64,000 nucleotides of DNA, from the NCBI GenBank assembly GCA_027068915.1, contig JAMOLT010000009.1:1-64000 (forward strand), in the 5' to 3' direction. Source of the DNA: Sedimenticola sp. (GTDB lineage: Bacteria; Pseudomonadota; Gammaproteobacteria; Chromatiales; Chromatiaceae). The translations under genes and the position numbers were made by a program. This document shows positions 44,751 to 54,609 of this stretch, one piece after another. The stretch's first letter is position 1; the number at the start of each line of letters is the position of its first letter. The notes below the pieces were generated by a model. The model saw only the letters and a list, made by a program, of their open reading frames with translations, made no database searches and had not been told where the DNA came from.

Positions 44751-47255
44751 TCAATGCTGCCACAGGATCAGGTTGGCCTCCAGGGGCACTTGGGCTCGCA
44801 GGTGATGGGGAACCACACGCACTGTATAGTCTGATGCAGGGCGTTGCGCTGCCACAGACAATTCGTAAAGGTAACCGTTCACGGCGCCGGCGAGTCTTTC
44901 CACACGGCGAAAGGGGTGGCATTCCGGGTTTCTTCCCTCCAAAGGATCTGCATACAGTTCCACTTGAACGGCATTTGGATCAAGGTCATCCAGGTATAGC
45001 TGAACCTGAAAATAAAAGAATTTTTCATCATTGGAGATTTCAACATTGCCAAAATGAATGGCCTGCCAGTGTTGCTCCAGATGCCGTTGCCAGGCAACGA
45101 TGTTCTTGGCTTCTGCATCGTTATCAGAGCAACGCTTTCTTGCTGATTTTGCCATGGGCAGATAATACTCTTCGACATATTCTCTTACCATGCGGTTGCT
45201 GGAATAAGCTGGTGTCAGTTCTGCCATGCTGCTACGCATATGCCTTATCCAGGTTTTCGGTATACCATGAGAGTTTCGCTGGTAGAAGGCCGGAATGATT
45301 TTCTGCTCCAGGCAGTCATACAGACATTGTGCCTCATGCAGATCCCAACCCTGATCAGAACCATGTTCCTGCCCATCACCGAGCGCCCAGCCCACATCCG
45401 GTCGCCAGGCTTCTGCCCACCAACCATCCAGTTCAGAAAAGTTCAGACCACCATTGACCAAAACTTTCATGCCGCTGGTTCCACAGGCCTCCCATGGGCG
45501 GCGGGGTGTATTAATCCACAGATCCACGCCTTCCACCAGATGGCTGGCTATGAGTAAATCATAGTCAGCCAGAAATACGACATGGCGTTGTAAGCGGAAA
45601 TCTCGAATGAAATGAATCCACTCGCGGATCATGGCCTGTCCGTCCTGATCCTGAGGGTGGGCTTTGCCAGCAATCACCAGTTGCACCGGCTGGTCTGCGT
45701 TGGCTAGAAGCCGTGTCAGGCGCTGTTTGTCCTGTAATAACAGATTGGGGCGCTTGTACGTGGCAAATCGTCTTGCAAAACCCAGAGTCAATGCATTGGG
45801 ATCCAATACATTTTTCATGTCTTGGGGCTGAGGTTGATACTGTGTATGTTGTTCGCGAACCCATTCGATGAGGCGTTGACGGTTGCGAGTACGCATTTCC
45901 CAAAGGCTGGTGTCCGATACGTTCAACATCGCTTGGCTGATTTTTTGAAGATCTTCACGCCAGCGCTCTTTTCCACAGGATTCTGTCCAGAGACGGTCTG
46001 ATTCCGGTGAGTCCCAGCTGGATACATGTACACCATTGGTGACATGCTGAACAGGCACTTCCTTCTCTGGCCAACGTGGGAATAGAGGCTGAAACAAACC
46101 ACGGCTCACTTGGCCATGCAGGCGGCTGACGCCATTCACTGCGCCGCTGCCGTGAATGGCGAGCCAAGCCATGTTGAATGGCTCGTTTGTAGCATCCGGC
46201 CGACTGCGCCCCATTGCCAACAGTTTATCGATGGAAATGCCAACCTCATTCGCCCAGTTGCCAAAGTAACGCGCCAGCAAAGTGGGAGAGAATTGATCAA
46301 AGCCAGCTTTCACCGGCGTATGCGTAGTGAACAGGTTGCCAGGGCGAGTGGCAGTCAGCGCTGTCTGGAAATCCAATTTCTTCTTGTGCATGTGTGCACG
46401 GGCGCGCTCCAGAATGGAAAAGGCGGCGTGACCTTCGTTGAGATGACAAACTTCCGGCTCCTGCTTCAATGCCTTCAGTAGGCGATATCCACCAATACCC
46501 AAAACAATTTCCTGTTGCAGGCGACGCTCGGAACCTCCGCCATAAAGTTCTCCGGTAATTCCGCGATCTGCCGGGCCATTCATCGGGTCATTGCTGTCCA
46601 GAAGATAGAGCGTGACTCTTCCAACCTGGGCCTGCCAGGTTCGCAAACGCAGATTTCGTCCGGGCAGTTTCACAATAATGCGCAGCCATTCTCCCTCATC
46701 TGTGCGCACGGGGACTACCGGAATCTGGGTCGGGTCATTAAATGGATAAAAGGCCAGTTGGTTGCCATCACCGTCCAGGGCCTGACGAAAATAACCTTGC
46801 TGATAAAGCAACCCTACTGCGTACAATGGAACACCCAATTCACTACAGGTCTTGAGGTGGTCGCCGGCCAGCACCCCAAGTCCCCCTGAATACAGGGGCA
46901 GGGCTTCACTAACACCGTATTCCATGCAAAAGTAGGCGGTGGGGCTGAAGTCGCTATCTTTGTGTACACGAGAAAACCAGGTTTCTGCCTGCAGGCTGTT
47001 GTTTTGCTCTTCACGCAGCTCCTGCAGCAGTTGAAGGAATCTCTTATCTGCCGCTAACTTTTTCAGTCGCTGCAGGCTTACCGTCTGTAAAATCAGCCAG
47101 GGGTTGCGGGTATGGTGCCACAGGACTCTGTCAACACGTTGCCATAGCGTATCGGCCACATGACTCCAGGACCAGCGCAGATCCAGTGCCAATAACCTCA
47201 GCTCCTCCAGTTCGGAAGGTAAGTCGGGACGCAGCTCATAAGGACTGGGGTTCAT
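44751..47255 (-). CDS. glgP: Alpha-glucan (glycogen) phosphorylase, GT35
   Basis: Releases glucose-1-phosphate from glycogen or maltodextrin. At 834 residues, with the N-terminus RPDLPSELEELRLLALDLRW, it fits the phosphorylase branch found in archaea and thermophiles rather than E. coli GlgP. HLNEGHAAFSILERA, TNGVHVSSW, FARRFATYKRP and the PLP-lysine region TSGMKVLVNGGLNFSELDGWW are clear. It begins 4 bp after xfp, so the two are co-transcribed. This ties glycogen use to the phosphoketolase route. Confidence 0.93.
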   Translation of the reverse strand: MNPSPYELRPDLPSELEELRLLALDLRWSWSHVADTLWQRVDRVLWHHTRNPWLILQTVSLQRLKKLAADKRFLQLLQELREEQNNSLQAETWFSRVHKDSDFSPTAYFCMEYGVSEALPLYSGGLGVLAGDHLKTCSELGVPLYAVGLLYQQGYFRQALDGDGNQLAFYPFNDPTQIPVVPVRTDEGEWLRIIVKLPGRNLRLRTWQAQVGRVTLYLLDSNDPMNGPADRGITGELYGGGSERRLQQEIVLGIGGYRLLKALKQEPEVCHLNEGHAAFSILERARAHMHKKKLDFQTALTATRPGNLFTTHTPVKAGFDQFSPTLLARYFGNWANEVGISIDKLLAMGRSRPDATNEPFNMAWLAIHGSGAVNGVSRLHGQVSRGLFQPLFPRWPEKEVPVQHVTNGVHVSSWDSPESDRLWTESCGKERWREDLQKISQAMLNVSDTSLWEMRTRNRQRLIEWVREQHTQYQPQPQDMKNVLDPNALTLGFARRFATYKRPNLLLQDKQRLTRLLANADQPVQLVIAGKAHPQDQDGQAMIREWIHFIRDFRLQRHVVFLADYDLLIASHLVEGVDLWINTPRRPWEACGTSGMKVLVNGGLNFSELDGWWAEAWRPDVGWALGDGQEHGSDQGWDLHEAQCLYDCLEQKIIPAFYQRNSHGIPKTWIRHMRSSMAELTPAYSSNRMVREYVEEYYLPMAKSARKRCSDNDAEAKNIVAWQRHLEQHWQAIHFGNVEISNDEKFFYFQVQLYLDDLDPNAVQVELYADPLEGRNPECHPFRRVERLAGAVNGYLYELSVAAQRPASDYTVRVVPHHLRAQVPLEANLILWQH

Positions 47256-47258
47256 TTT

Positions 47259-49649
47259 CTACTGTTCTGCAGTGGGGTTGGTGGGCCATTTCCAGTCACG
47301 AATTTCCGGCATGTCTTCGCCATGAGTGGTGATGTATTCATGGTGTTCCACCAAGCGGTCACGCATGGCCTGGTGAATGTGGCCGGCACGATCTTTTAGC
47401 TCTGGAACACGATTGGCTACATCCATGACCAGATGAAATCGATCCAGATCATTGCGTACCACCATATCGAAAGGCGTAGTGGTAGTGCCTTCTTCTTTGT
47501 AGCCACGCACATGCAGATGGTCATGGAATTTGCGTCGATAGGTTAGGCGATGAATCAGCCAAGGGTAGCCATGGAAAGCAAAAATTACCGGGATATCGGT
47601 TCCGAATAATGCATCGAAGTTGCTATCTGAAAGCCCATGAGGATGCTCTTCATGGGGCTGCAGGGTCATCAGATCCACGATGTTGATCACCCGTATGCGC
47701 AACTCTGGTGCAACCTGATGCAGCAGATCTACAGCGGCAAGGGTTTCGATGGTCGGGACATCACCGCAGCAGGCCATGACGGCATCCGGCTTGCCTTTCT
47801 GGTCGTTGCTGGCCCATTCCCAGATGCCGATACCCGTATTGCAGTGCTTGATAGCTGCATCCATGTTCAACCATTGGGGCTCGGGCTGCTTGCCTGCAAT
47901 AATGATATTCACCAGATTGCGGGAGTTCAGACATTCGTGGGTGACACAGAGCAGGCTGTTGGCATCCGGTGGCAGATATACGCGCACAATATCCGCTTTC
48001 TTGTTGATAACATGGTCGATAAAGCCGGGATCCTGATGAGAGAACCCGTTGTGATCCTGTCGCCAGACGTGAGAGGTCAGCAGAATATTCAGGGAGGCGA
48101 TATCAGCCCGCCACGGAATTTCATTGCACACCTTGAGCCACTTGGCATGTTGATTAAACATGGAATCCACAATATGAATGAAGGCTTCGTAACAGGAGAA
48201 CAGTCCATGACGCCCGGTAAGTAAGTAGCCTTCCAGCCAGCCCTGACAAATGTGTTCAGAGAGGATTTCCATGACCCGTCCATCCGCTGCCAGATGGTCA
48301 TCGTAGTCATAACTATCCGCCATCCAAACCCGGTTGGTCACTTCAAATAACGCCGACAGGCGATTGGATGCAGTTTCATCCGGACCCATGACCCGAAAGT
48401 TGGCGGCTTTCATGTTGAGCCGCATGACATCGCGCAGATACTCTCCCATCCTGCGAGTGGCTTCCCCCAGCGTGGCACCCGGCTGATCCACCGGCAGCGC
48501 ATATTGTTCATAATCAGGCAGATGCAGAGGCTTGAGTAGCAGGCCACCATTGGCGTGGGGATTGGCTCCCATGCGTCGTGTCCCCTCAGGAGCCAGGGCG
48601 GCTATCTTAGGCTTGAGCCAGCCGCTTTCATCGAACAGTTCTTCCGGCCGGTAGCTTTTCATCCAGTCTTCCAGAATCTTCATATGTGCCGGACGAGTCG
48701 CGTCCGGGATCGGAACCTGGTGGGCGCGCCAGAAACCTTCCACCTTGAGACCATCCACTTCCTTGGGGCCGGTCCATCCCTTGGGGGTGCGCAAAATAAT
48801 CATGGGCCAGCGGGGCAGTTGGCGATGCCCTTCTTCCCTGGCTTTTTTCTGAATGTCCCTGATCTCTTCAATGATGCGGTCAAAAGTAGCTGCAAGTTGC
48901 TGATGAATGATGAGTGGATCATGGCCTTCCACCACATAGGGATGATAGCCATATCCCTGGAACAACTTTTCAAGGTCATCTTCTTTGATGCGTGCCAACA
49001 CGGTGGGGTTGGCGATCTTGTAGCCATTCAGATGCAGAACGGGCAGCACTGTTCCATCACGTGCTGGATTGATGAACTTATTCCCGTGCCATGCGGCTGC
49101 CAGAGGCCCGGTTTCAGCCTCGCCATCACCGATTACGCACAGAGCAAGCAGATCAGGGTTGTCGAATACGGCACCAAAAGCATGTGACAGGGAATAGCCC
49201 AGCTCGCCCCCTTCATTTATGGAGCCCGGAGTTTCCGGTGCGCAGTGACTGGGGATGCCGCCTGGAAATGAAAACTGTTTGAATAGATGTTTCATGCCTT
49301 CCTTGTCCTGGGAAACATCAGGATACAGTTCGCTGTAGCTGCCTTCCATCCATGTGTTGGCGACCAGCGCAGGGCCTCCGTGTCCGGGGCCGGTGACAAA
49401 TATGGCATTCAGATCTTCACGTTTGATGATCCGGTTCATGTGGGCATATAGCATGTTCAGCCCTGGTGTTGTGCCCCAATGCCCGAGACGGCGCGGCTTG
49501 ATATGCTCGGACTTGAGTGGTTCATCCAGCAGTGGATTGTCCATAAGGAATATCTGACCGGCGGCAAGATAGTTGGCTGCGCGCCACCAAGCGTGGATTG
49601 TCTCAAGTTCATCCTGGGGCAAAGGGAAGGTGCTGGGCGGTGTTTCCAT
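47259..49649 (-). CDS. xfp: Phosphoketolase (xylulose-5-P/fructose-6-P)
   Basis: A thiamine-diphosphate enzyme that splits xylulose-5-P or fructose-6-P with phosphate into acetyl-phosphate and a sugar phosphate. Diagnostic segments are [33 protein letters not shown], the ThDP motif [22 protein letters not shown] and C-terminal [14 protein letters not shown]. The ATG at 49649, with AAAGGAAAA upstream, gives 796 residues, the family length; the track start adds 59 unlikely residues. Genes for acetate kinase, transaldolase and glucan phosphorylase flank it on the same strand. Confidence 0.96.
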   Translation of the reverse strand: METPPSTFPLPQDELETIHAWWRAANYLAAGQIFLMDNPLLDEPLKSEHIKPRRLGHWGTTPGLNMLYAHMNRIIKREDLNAIFVTGPGHGGPALVANTWMEGSYSELYPDVSQDKEGMKHLFKQFSFPGGIPSHCAPETPGSINEGGELGYSLSHAFGAVFDNPDLLALCVIGDGEAETGPLAAAWHGNKFINPARDGTVLPVLHLNGYKIANPTVLARIKEDDLEKLFQGYGYHPYVVEGHDPLIIHQQLAATFDRIIEEIRDIQKKAREEGHRQLPRWPMIILRTPKGWTGPKEVDGLKVEGFWRAHQVPIPDATRPAHMKILEDWMKSYRPEELFDESGWLKPKIAALAPEGTRRMGANPHANGGLLLKPLHLPDYEQYALPVDQPGATLGEATRRMGEYLRDVMRLNMKAANFRVMGPDETASNRLSALFEVTNRVWMADSYDYDDHLAADGRVMEILSEHICQGWLEGYLLTGRHGLFSCYEAFIHIVDSMFNQHAKWLKVCNEIPWRADIASLNILLTSHVWRQDHNGFSHQDPGFIDHVINKKADIVRVYLPPDANSLLCVTHECLNSRNLVNIIIAGKQPEPQWLNMDAAIKHCNTGIGIWEWASNDQKGKPDAVMACCGDVPTIETLAAVDLLHQVAPELRIRVINIVDLMTLQPHEEHPHGLSDSNFDALFGTDIPVIFAFHGYPWLIHRLTYRRKFHDHLHVRGYKEEGTTTTPFDMVVRNDLDRFHLVMDVANRVPELKDRAGHIHQAMRDRLVEHHEYITTHGEDMPEIRDWKWPTNPTAEQ

Positions 49650-49782
49650 GAGTATTTTCCTTTCAGGGTTCACCGGAAAGCGTATCCGGGAACAGTTCAA
49701 TATCGTAATGCTCTGCCAAGGCGAAAAATACCGGCAATATGCCCCGGCCATTGTCTGAAAACTATTCTGTGGTGGATTGATT

Positions 49783-50958
49783 TCATGGAACCTTACTACG
49801 CAATACTGAATAGACATGCCGGGCAATGATTTGTTCTTCGTCGGTCGGAATAACCCAAACGGATATCCTGCTGTCCGGTTTGCTGATCAGGGTTTTATGT
49901 TGTTTGTTGGCATGAACGTCAATTTCAACCCCCATCCAGTTGGTTGCCTTGCAAATGGATTCACGGACAGTGCTGGAATTTTCTCCAATACCGGCGGTGA
50001 ATATCAGTGCATCCAACCCTCCCAGGGCGCCAGCCAGTGAGGCAATGGCGCGATGGGTATGATGTACAAAATATTCGACGGCTTCTCTGGACTCTGGTTT
50101 GCTATCAGCCAGAAGCTCACGCATATCACCACTGCTGTTGGATAAACCCGCCAATCCACACTCGTGATTGAGCATGTGATCCAAATCGTTTACTGCAATT
50201 TTTTCCTCCCGCATAAGATAGGTGATGATGCCTGGGTCAAGGCTGCCCGGGCGGGTTGCCATGGGAATGCCATCCAGAGGGGTAAACCCCATTGTGGTCG
50301 CAACAGACCGGCGTTGGTGCATTGCGCACAAGCTGGCGCCATGACCAAGGTGTGCGACAATGACCTTACCCTCTGCCATGGAACCCAAGTGATCTGGAAG
50401 GACACCAGCGATATATTCATAAGAGAGGCCATGAAATCCGTAGCGGCGTATGCCTTTATCGAACCAGTGACGAGGCAGGGCGTATACCTGCTCAATAAAA
50501 GGCATGTTGTGATGAAAGGCAGTATCGAAACATGCGACCTGCGGCAAGTTTGGTTGCTGGCTCTGCAATGCACGGATAACCGCCAGGTTATGTGAAAGAT
50601 GTAGTGGCGCGAGCGGAACAAAAGCATAGAGTTGCTTTAATACAGTGGCCGTCAAACGCACCGGCGAGGAAAAAAGAGAGCCTCCATGGACGACCCGATG
50701 GCCGACGGCCTGAACGGAAATGCCCGGCAGGGTCTTAGCAAGCCATTCAAGCAGCCAGGTTATTGTTTGCTCCTGATTGGCAACATTGACGTGCTCATTA
50801 TTCAATGGATGGTTTTTATCATCAAAAGCCCTGAAGGTGGACTCACCATCCAGATCAGCGAAGCTACCTCGTGCCAAACAACGGGGATATTCTCGGGTAT
50901 AGTCATACAGCCCAAATTTCAGGCTGGATGATCCGGCATTGAGGACAAGGGTTGACAT
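49783..50958 (-). CDS. ackA: Acetate kinase
   Basis: Converts acetyl-phosphate and ADP to acetate and ATP. The start [18 protein letters not shown], the middle [10 protein letters not shown], the phosphate-binding [14 protein letters not shown] and the C-terminal [14 protein letters not shown] are diagnostic. At 391 residues it is full length. It lies 8 bp after transaldolase and 133 bp before phosphoketolase. Its most obvious job is to draw ATP from phosphoketolase-made acetyl-phosphate. Confidence 0.96.
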   Translation of the reverse strand: MSTLVLNAGSSSLKFGLYDYTREYPRCLARGSFADLDGESTFRAFDDKNHPLNNEHVNVANQEQTITWLLEWLAKTLPGISVQAVGHRVVHGGSLFSSPVRLTATVLKQLYAFVPLAPLHLSHNLAVIRALQSQQPNLPQVACFDTAFHHNMPFIEQVYALPRHWFDKGIRRYGFHGLSYEYIAGVLPDHLGSMAEGKVIVAHLGHGASLCAMHQRRSVATTMGFTPLDGIPMATRPGSLDPGIITYLMREEKIAVNDLDHMLNHECGLAGLSNSSGDMRELLADSKPESREAVEYFVHHTHRAIASLAGALGGLDALIFTAGIGENSSTVRESICKATNWMGVEIDVHANKQHKTLISKPDSRISVWVIPTDEEQIIARHVYSVLRSKVP

Positions 50959-50966
50959 GGGTTGGC

Positions 50967-52040
50967 TTATGCCTGTTCCAGCGCTTCCAGTAATTTTTGG
51001 TAGGAAGCCTGGAATTTCTTCACACCTTCTTTTTCCAATTGTGCTGCCATTTCTTCAAAATCGATGCCATAGCTATCCAGTGAAGCAAGAGTGTCGTACG
51101 TCTCGTCCAGCGCTGTTTCTATTCGTATTTCGGGGTGGCCATGTTCACGGTAGGCTTTCAGGGTCGATGGTGGAAGTGTGTTGACTGTTTGCGCTGCAAC
51201 CAGCTCGTCGACATATTTAATGTCGGAATAAGCGGGATTCTTTGTTGATGTACTGGCCCACAGCAGACGCTGTGTTTGTGCGCCCTGTCTGGCCAGTTTT
51301 TGCCACTGTGAACCTTGCTGTAGCTTCCTGAAAATCTGATAGGCTGATTTTGCTGTGGCCACAGCCACTTTGCCTTGTAAGTTGCTTTCTTTCCCTTCGA
51401 GCATTGTATCTGCAAGGGTCTCAATACGACTGACAAAGAAACTGGCCACGGATGCCACATGTCCGATTGCCTTTTTGTTCTCCAGTCGTTGCAGCAAACC
51501 TTCCTGCCGTGCAATGGCGACTTGTTTGTATCGCCGGGGACTGAAAATCAATGTCGCGTTTACGTTGATTCCCCGGGCGGTCAACTCACGAATGGCATCC
51601 AGTCCAGGCTGTGTAGCGGGCACCTTGATCATTGCATTAGGACGATTGATGGCAATCCACAGGCGTTCCGCTTCGCTGATCGTGGTCTGGGTGTCGTATG
51701 CTAAATCTGGTGATACTTCAAGGCTGACATAGCCATCCAGTGTACCGGATGTCTTGTAGAGTGGTAGCAACTGATCAGCAGCCATACGGATGTCTTCCAG
51801 CACCAGTTGTTCATAGAGGTCTTCGACATCTTTGATTATTGGTTGCAGCACCTTTATTGCATCACCATAGTCATCATGGCTCAATATGGCTTTGGCAAAA
51901 ATGGAAGGATTTGAGGTGACACCGCAAATCCCGTCATTCTTTATCAGGCTCCTCAATTCCCCGCTGATCAGCATGCCGCGCTGAATGTAATCCAGCCAAG
52001 GGCTCTGTCCCAGGGATTTCAGTTGTAGCAAAGGGTTCAT
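50967..52040 (-). CDS. tal: Transaldolase
   Basis: Moves three-carbon units between sugar phosphates in the pentose-phosphate pathway. The N-terminus PWLDYIQRGMLISGELRSLI and GVTSNPSIFAKAI, the Schiff-base Lys in MIKVPATQPGLDAI and WASTSTKNPAYSD identify the TalB-like/Tal-Pgi branch. At 357 residues it is complete. In this operon it would recycle the erythrose-4-P made when phosphoketolase acts on fructose-6-P. Confidence 0.94.
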   Translation of the reverse strand: MNPLLQLKSLGQSPWLDYIQRGMLISGELRSLIKNDGICGVTSNPSIFAKAILSHDDYGDAIKVLQPIIKDVEDLYEQLVLEDIRMAADQLLPLYKTSGTLDGYVSLEVSPDLAYDTQTTISEAERLWIAINRPNAMIKVPATQPGLDAIRELTARGINVNATLIFSPRRYKQVAIARQEGLLQRLENKKAIGHVASVASFFVSRIETLADTMLEGKESNLQGKVAVATAKSAYQIFRKLQQGSQWQKLARQGAQTQRLLWASTSTKNPAYSDIKYVDELVAAQTVNTLPPSTLKAYREHGHPEIRIETALDETYDTLASLDSYGIDFEEMAAQLEKEGVKKFQASYQKLLEALEQA

Positions 52041-52065
52041 TTAGATTCACCGTCCGACAATGGGT

Positions 52066-52476
52066 TTATAGTGGTATACCTAGAGGGGAGCGTAAAGTTC
52101 CCACCTGAAACCAGAACACCCCATTGAATAAAAGCCATTCCACGAAGATAAAGCCGAGAATGGCCAGCAACATCATCATGACGGCACCCAGCAAGGCATT
52201 GGCGAAATCTTTGACTTCGAATCCCGGCACCAGTACTGCCGTGAGCTGAAGCATGAAGGCGTTGATCAGCAACGCAAACAGCCCAAATGAAAAAACTGTG
52301 ATGGGCCAGGTAAGCACCAACAGTAAAGGCCGAATAAATGCATTGATAATCCCTAAAATCAGTGCCGCCAGCAACAAACTTCCAGTTGATTGTGCTTTTA
52401 TGCCGGGGACAATGGCGATGACCAGCAGTAAGCCAATACTGGTCAGTATCCAGATTACTAAGATTCCCAAAAGCAT
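52066..52476 (-). CDS. Phage-holin-4-2 (DUF360-type) family membrane protein
   Basis: A 136-residue protein with four hydrophobic segments (LLGILVIWILTSIGLLLVIAI; SLLLAALILGIINAFIRPLL; TVFSFGLFALLINAFMLQLTA; ALLGAVMMMLLAILGFIFVEW). The NAFIRPLL block is characteristic. Despite the family name there is no phage here. The ATG at 52476 has AAGGAGAG upstream, better than the track start at 52506. It is the first gene of the transaldolase-acetate kinase-phosphoketolase-phosphorylase run. Confidence 0.8.
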   Translation of the reverse strand: MLLGILVIWILTSIGLLLVIAIVPGIKAQSTGSLLLAALILGIINAFIRPLLLVLTWPITVFSFGLFALLINAFMLQLTAVLVPGFEVKDFANALLGAVMMMLLAILGFIFVEWLLFNGVFWFQVGTLRSPLGIPL

Positions 52477-52733
52477 ATTTTTCTCTCCTTGATACAAAGT
52501 GTTCAATTTTATGTGCCATGAATCAAATTCAACATTTCTATTTGAATCGAGCGACGGGCAGCTCTATAAACTGTCATTCTGGTGCAGGCCCGGGTTGGCG
52601 GCGCGATGAAAACCGAGAAACTCAAGATGCCCTATCGTAAAATTTGGTGTATAGCCTCCTCATCAAGCGGCGCTTTTACGGTTTTGCTGTTCATTTCACG
52701 TGCCAAAGTGAGTGACTTGTACTAGAAGTTGTA

Positions 52734-52776
52734 AAGTTACCTGCTTTGAAATTAATCTACTGTCACCCAAGTGACA
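52734..52776 (-). promoter_or_regulatory. TGTCA-N6-TGACA operator upstream of the phosphoketolase operon
   Basis: The perfect palindrome TGTCACCCAAGTGACA at 52761..52776 is 285 bp before the holin-like start. On the minus strand a weak -10 (TAACTT, 52739..52734) starts 22 nt after it. The direction of control is therefore less certain than at the other sites; the large minus-strand operon is the only large candidate. Confidence 0.5.
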
Positions 52777-52837
52777 GATTGAAATTTTTCATGAGGATGA
52801 AAGTTGTCCAGGTTTATGCTGTATCGGCCGAGTGGCC

Positions 52838-52893
52838 CTTAACGGGATGTTGAAAAAAACCTTCCATGACTTTTTTCAACCTGGAATGACGGG
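52838..52893. repeat. Second copy of the repeat hairpin seen after tatD
   Basis: AACGGGATGTTGAAAAAAA, TTCCATGACTTTTTTCAACC and GGAATGAC follow the same order as AACAGGGTGCTGAAAAAA, TTCCATGGCTTTTTCAGCCC and GGAAAGAC at 31614. Changes in one arm are often matched in the other, so the stem is kept. Confidence 0.7.
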
Positions 52894-53353
52894 AATACGG
52901 GTATGTACCATTCGCCTATGGGTCAATAGCTTCTCCTTACCAGAGATGATATTTGACAGCAACTCGACAACGTACCCCTGCCAGACTCGACTACTCTTCG
53001 GGTTTGATCTGAAAGTAGTTTGAGATATGCCCATGACTATTGTGTGTCCGGGGGCGCAGCCATACCCAGTTCCAGCACCTACAGATGGACATCTATTTCA
53101 GCCGCCGGAAGTTTCTGGCAGATCTCAACACTGATATTACTTGCATGACAGCCCTCCAAAGCGCGTTTTTTTTGATTTGCTGCATTCTACGGTGCAACTG
53201 AAGCAGTTCTTCCCGACAATGCAGTATCGAATTCGTTTCCGGCTTAGTGGTTGCGGGGTGTTGTGCTATGTTGCAAGGGGCCATGTCTCAATGCCCGCCT
53301 ATCGTTGGCAGGATCCATTTTTCTCTCTTTTTCCCTCCTGAAATGTCCTGGTG

Positions 53354-53396
53354 TGTCATGTGGATGACAGATAGAGATTCCTGTCAGGCATAAACT
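53354..53396 (+). promoter_or_regulatory. TGTCA-N6-TGACA operator and promoter of the phasin-like gene
   Basis: TGTCATGTGGATGACA at 53354..53369 is followed after 21 nt by TAAACT (53391..53396), four of six to the -10 consensus. This again centres the operator at -41.5. The first open frames downstream are the small 53466 ORF and the helical protein at 53654. Confidence 0.6.
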
Positions 53397-53465
53397 CACT
53401 TTGTCACATTGGCTGGCGCGAAATGCAGGCCATCTCAAAACTTTTTTGCTAGAGGGGACGCATGC

Positions 53466-53597
53466 ATGAAAAACCGGCCTCGAAACAGCGTACTGAGCCT
53501 GGTGATCACCGGTATTCTGGCGATTGGCATTGTCGCCACACAAAGCCACTCCGGATCTTTACGAAAGTGTGAGTGTGACACCCGGTCGTACGATTAG
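53466..53597 (+). CDS. Small ORF with hydrophobic N-terminus, possibly frameshifted
   Basis: 43 residues starting MKNRPRNSVLSLVITGILAI, a signal-anchor-like sequence, with AGAGGGG upstream. After about residue 26 the frame becomes cysteine-rich and unlike a protein (SGSLRKCECDTRSYD). The -1 frame over the same bases reads PDLYESVSVTPGRTISLAEG and continues openly, which looks more natural. Either this is a tiny membrane peptide or a single-base change has disrupted a small exported protein of about 60-80 residues. Function unknown. Confidence 0.4.
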   Translation: MKNRPRNSVLSLVITGILAIGIVATQSHSGSLRKCECDTRSYD

Positions 53598-53653
53598 CTT
53601 AGCTGAAGGGCGCATCATGTTGCGCTCTTTAGGAAACAAACAGGAAAATGATG

Positions 53654-54316
53654 ATGAAAGTCAAAGAACATATTGCTCAGGAAGTTAAAAAGATAGCCAC
53701 CCAAGGCAAGGCCGTTGATGAAAAAGTGGTCGCTTTCGTGAAATCCGATTTTCAGAAGATTCTGGCTGATAGTGAAAAAGCCGGACAGTCGATCAAGCAG
53801 TCGACCAAAGAAATGCTTGAAGGTGTAGAGACAGGTCTCAGGGCTGCTGGGCATAAAACGGAGGATATCGTTTCCAGATCGGCCAATGCCATTGCTGATG
53901 CCACGCACGATATCACGGTGCAATCACTGGATGCTGCGCGCTCCACTGCCAATGATGCCAAGGCCTTGCTGGACAAGGCCGTGGATAAATCCTTTGACGA
54001 CATGGACAAAATAAAGGCCACCACCAAGGCAGGGATGGATAAGGCGTACGCCGCGTTGCAGGAGAAAACGGCTGCAGAAAAACAAAAGCTGAATGAGGTT
54101 GGTGAGGGTATCAAGGAATACGCTGGAAACAAGGCCCATGAGCTGACTGATGCCACGCGCAGTGCGCTGCATAAAAGCGCAGAAAAAAGTATAGATCACC
54201 TGCAGGTACTGACGGAAGTGAGTGAAGCGCACGGCAAGAGGTTGTTGCACCATAGCCACGCCAAAGTGAGTGAGTGGCTGGAAATGCTGAAGAACAAGGT
54301 GCATCACAAGACATAG
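53654..54316 (+). CDS. Phasin/LEA-like helical stress protein
   Basis: Not assignable to a named family with certainty. About 220 residues, almost entirely amphipathic helix and rich in Ala, Lys, Asp and Glu, with no signal or cysteine. It starts KVKEHIAQEVKKIATQGKAVDEKV and repeats patterns such as DATHDITVQSLDAARSTANDAKALLDKAVD, reminiscent of phasins and late-embryogenesis-abundant proteins. Three ATG codons lie in tandem; the third, at 53654, has the best spacing to AGGA. The upstream palindrome at 53354 suggests co-regulation with the stress genes. Confidence 0.75.
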   Translation: MKVKEHIAQEVKKIATQGKAVDEKVVAFVKSDFQKILADSEKAGQSIKQSTKEMLEGVETGLRAAGHKTEDIVSRSANAIADATHDITVQSLDAARSTANDAKALLDKAVDKSFDDMDKIKATTKAGMDKAYAALQEKTAAEKQKLNEVGEGIKEYAGNKAHELTDATRSALHKSAEKSIDHLQVLTEVSEAHGKRLLHHSHAKVSEWLEMLKNKVHHKT

Positions 54317-54376
54317 TTCGAGAAGCTTTTGATTTCTTGATGACGACAAGTAAGCTCATTAAAAGGAAATGCGCAC

Positions 54377-54538
54377 ATGAGTCACAAAAACAGTTTTGTC
54401 GTCATCCAGTATGAAACAACCTTAAAATCAGATAAGTTCCTGCTCATCGCCCATGGTAGCCAGGATGAAATTACACATGCCAGCGGCGTTCCTGGCACCA
54501 CCTATGAAGTGGAAGTGGCCGTGCACGTTTCAGCATAA
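54377..54538 (+). CDS. Small hypothetical protein, 53 residues
   Basis: Too short for the track. The ATG at 54377 with AAAGGAAA upstream reads MSHKNSFVVIQYETTLKSDK, then FLLIAHGSQDEITHASGVPG, and ends VEVAVHVSA. It looks like a compact beta-rich soluble protein. It sits 60 bp after the helical stress protein on the same strand and could be co-transcribed. Function unknown; the ribosome site and natural composition support it as real. Confidence 0.55.
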   Translation: MSHKNSFVVIQYETTLKSDKFLLIAHGSQDEITHASGVPGTTYEVEVAVHVSA

Positions 54539-54609
54539 TGTCGCTATTTGTGCCGCTGTTATCATTGGTATTCGCCATGCGGGGGCGCCGTTGAAAACAA
54601 AGAGGAATT

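Larger units (their letters stand above)
52477..53465. promoter_or_regulatory. Long intergenic region: two operators and repeat relics
   Basis: No convincing gene in nearly 1 kb. The contents are a MITE-end relic (52560..52640), an operator palindrome (52761..52776), a repeat hairpin (52838..52890) and a second operator (53354..53369). The minus ORF 53093..53284 and plus ORF 52832..53023 lack ribosome sites and overlap repeats; they are not called. Confidence 0.6.

Noticed and set aside
49650-49826. 59-residue N-terminal extension of phosphoketolase
   Set aside because: No ribosome site, overlaps the end of ackA and exceeds family length.
52066-52476. Prophage remnant suggested by the holin-like gene
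   Set aside because: No other phage gene, integrase or att site nearby. The family name is historical, and members are common chromosomal membrane proteins.
52832-53284. Small ORFs at 52832..53023 and 53093..53284
   Set aside because: First covers the repeat hairpin, second is low-complexity and lacks a ribosome site; neither shows family features.
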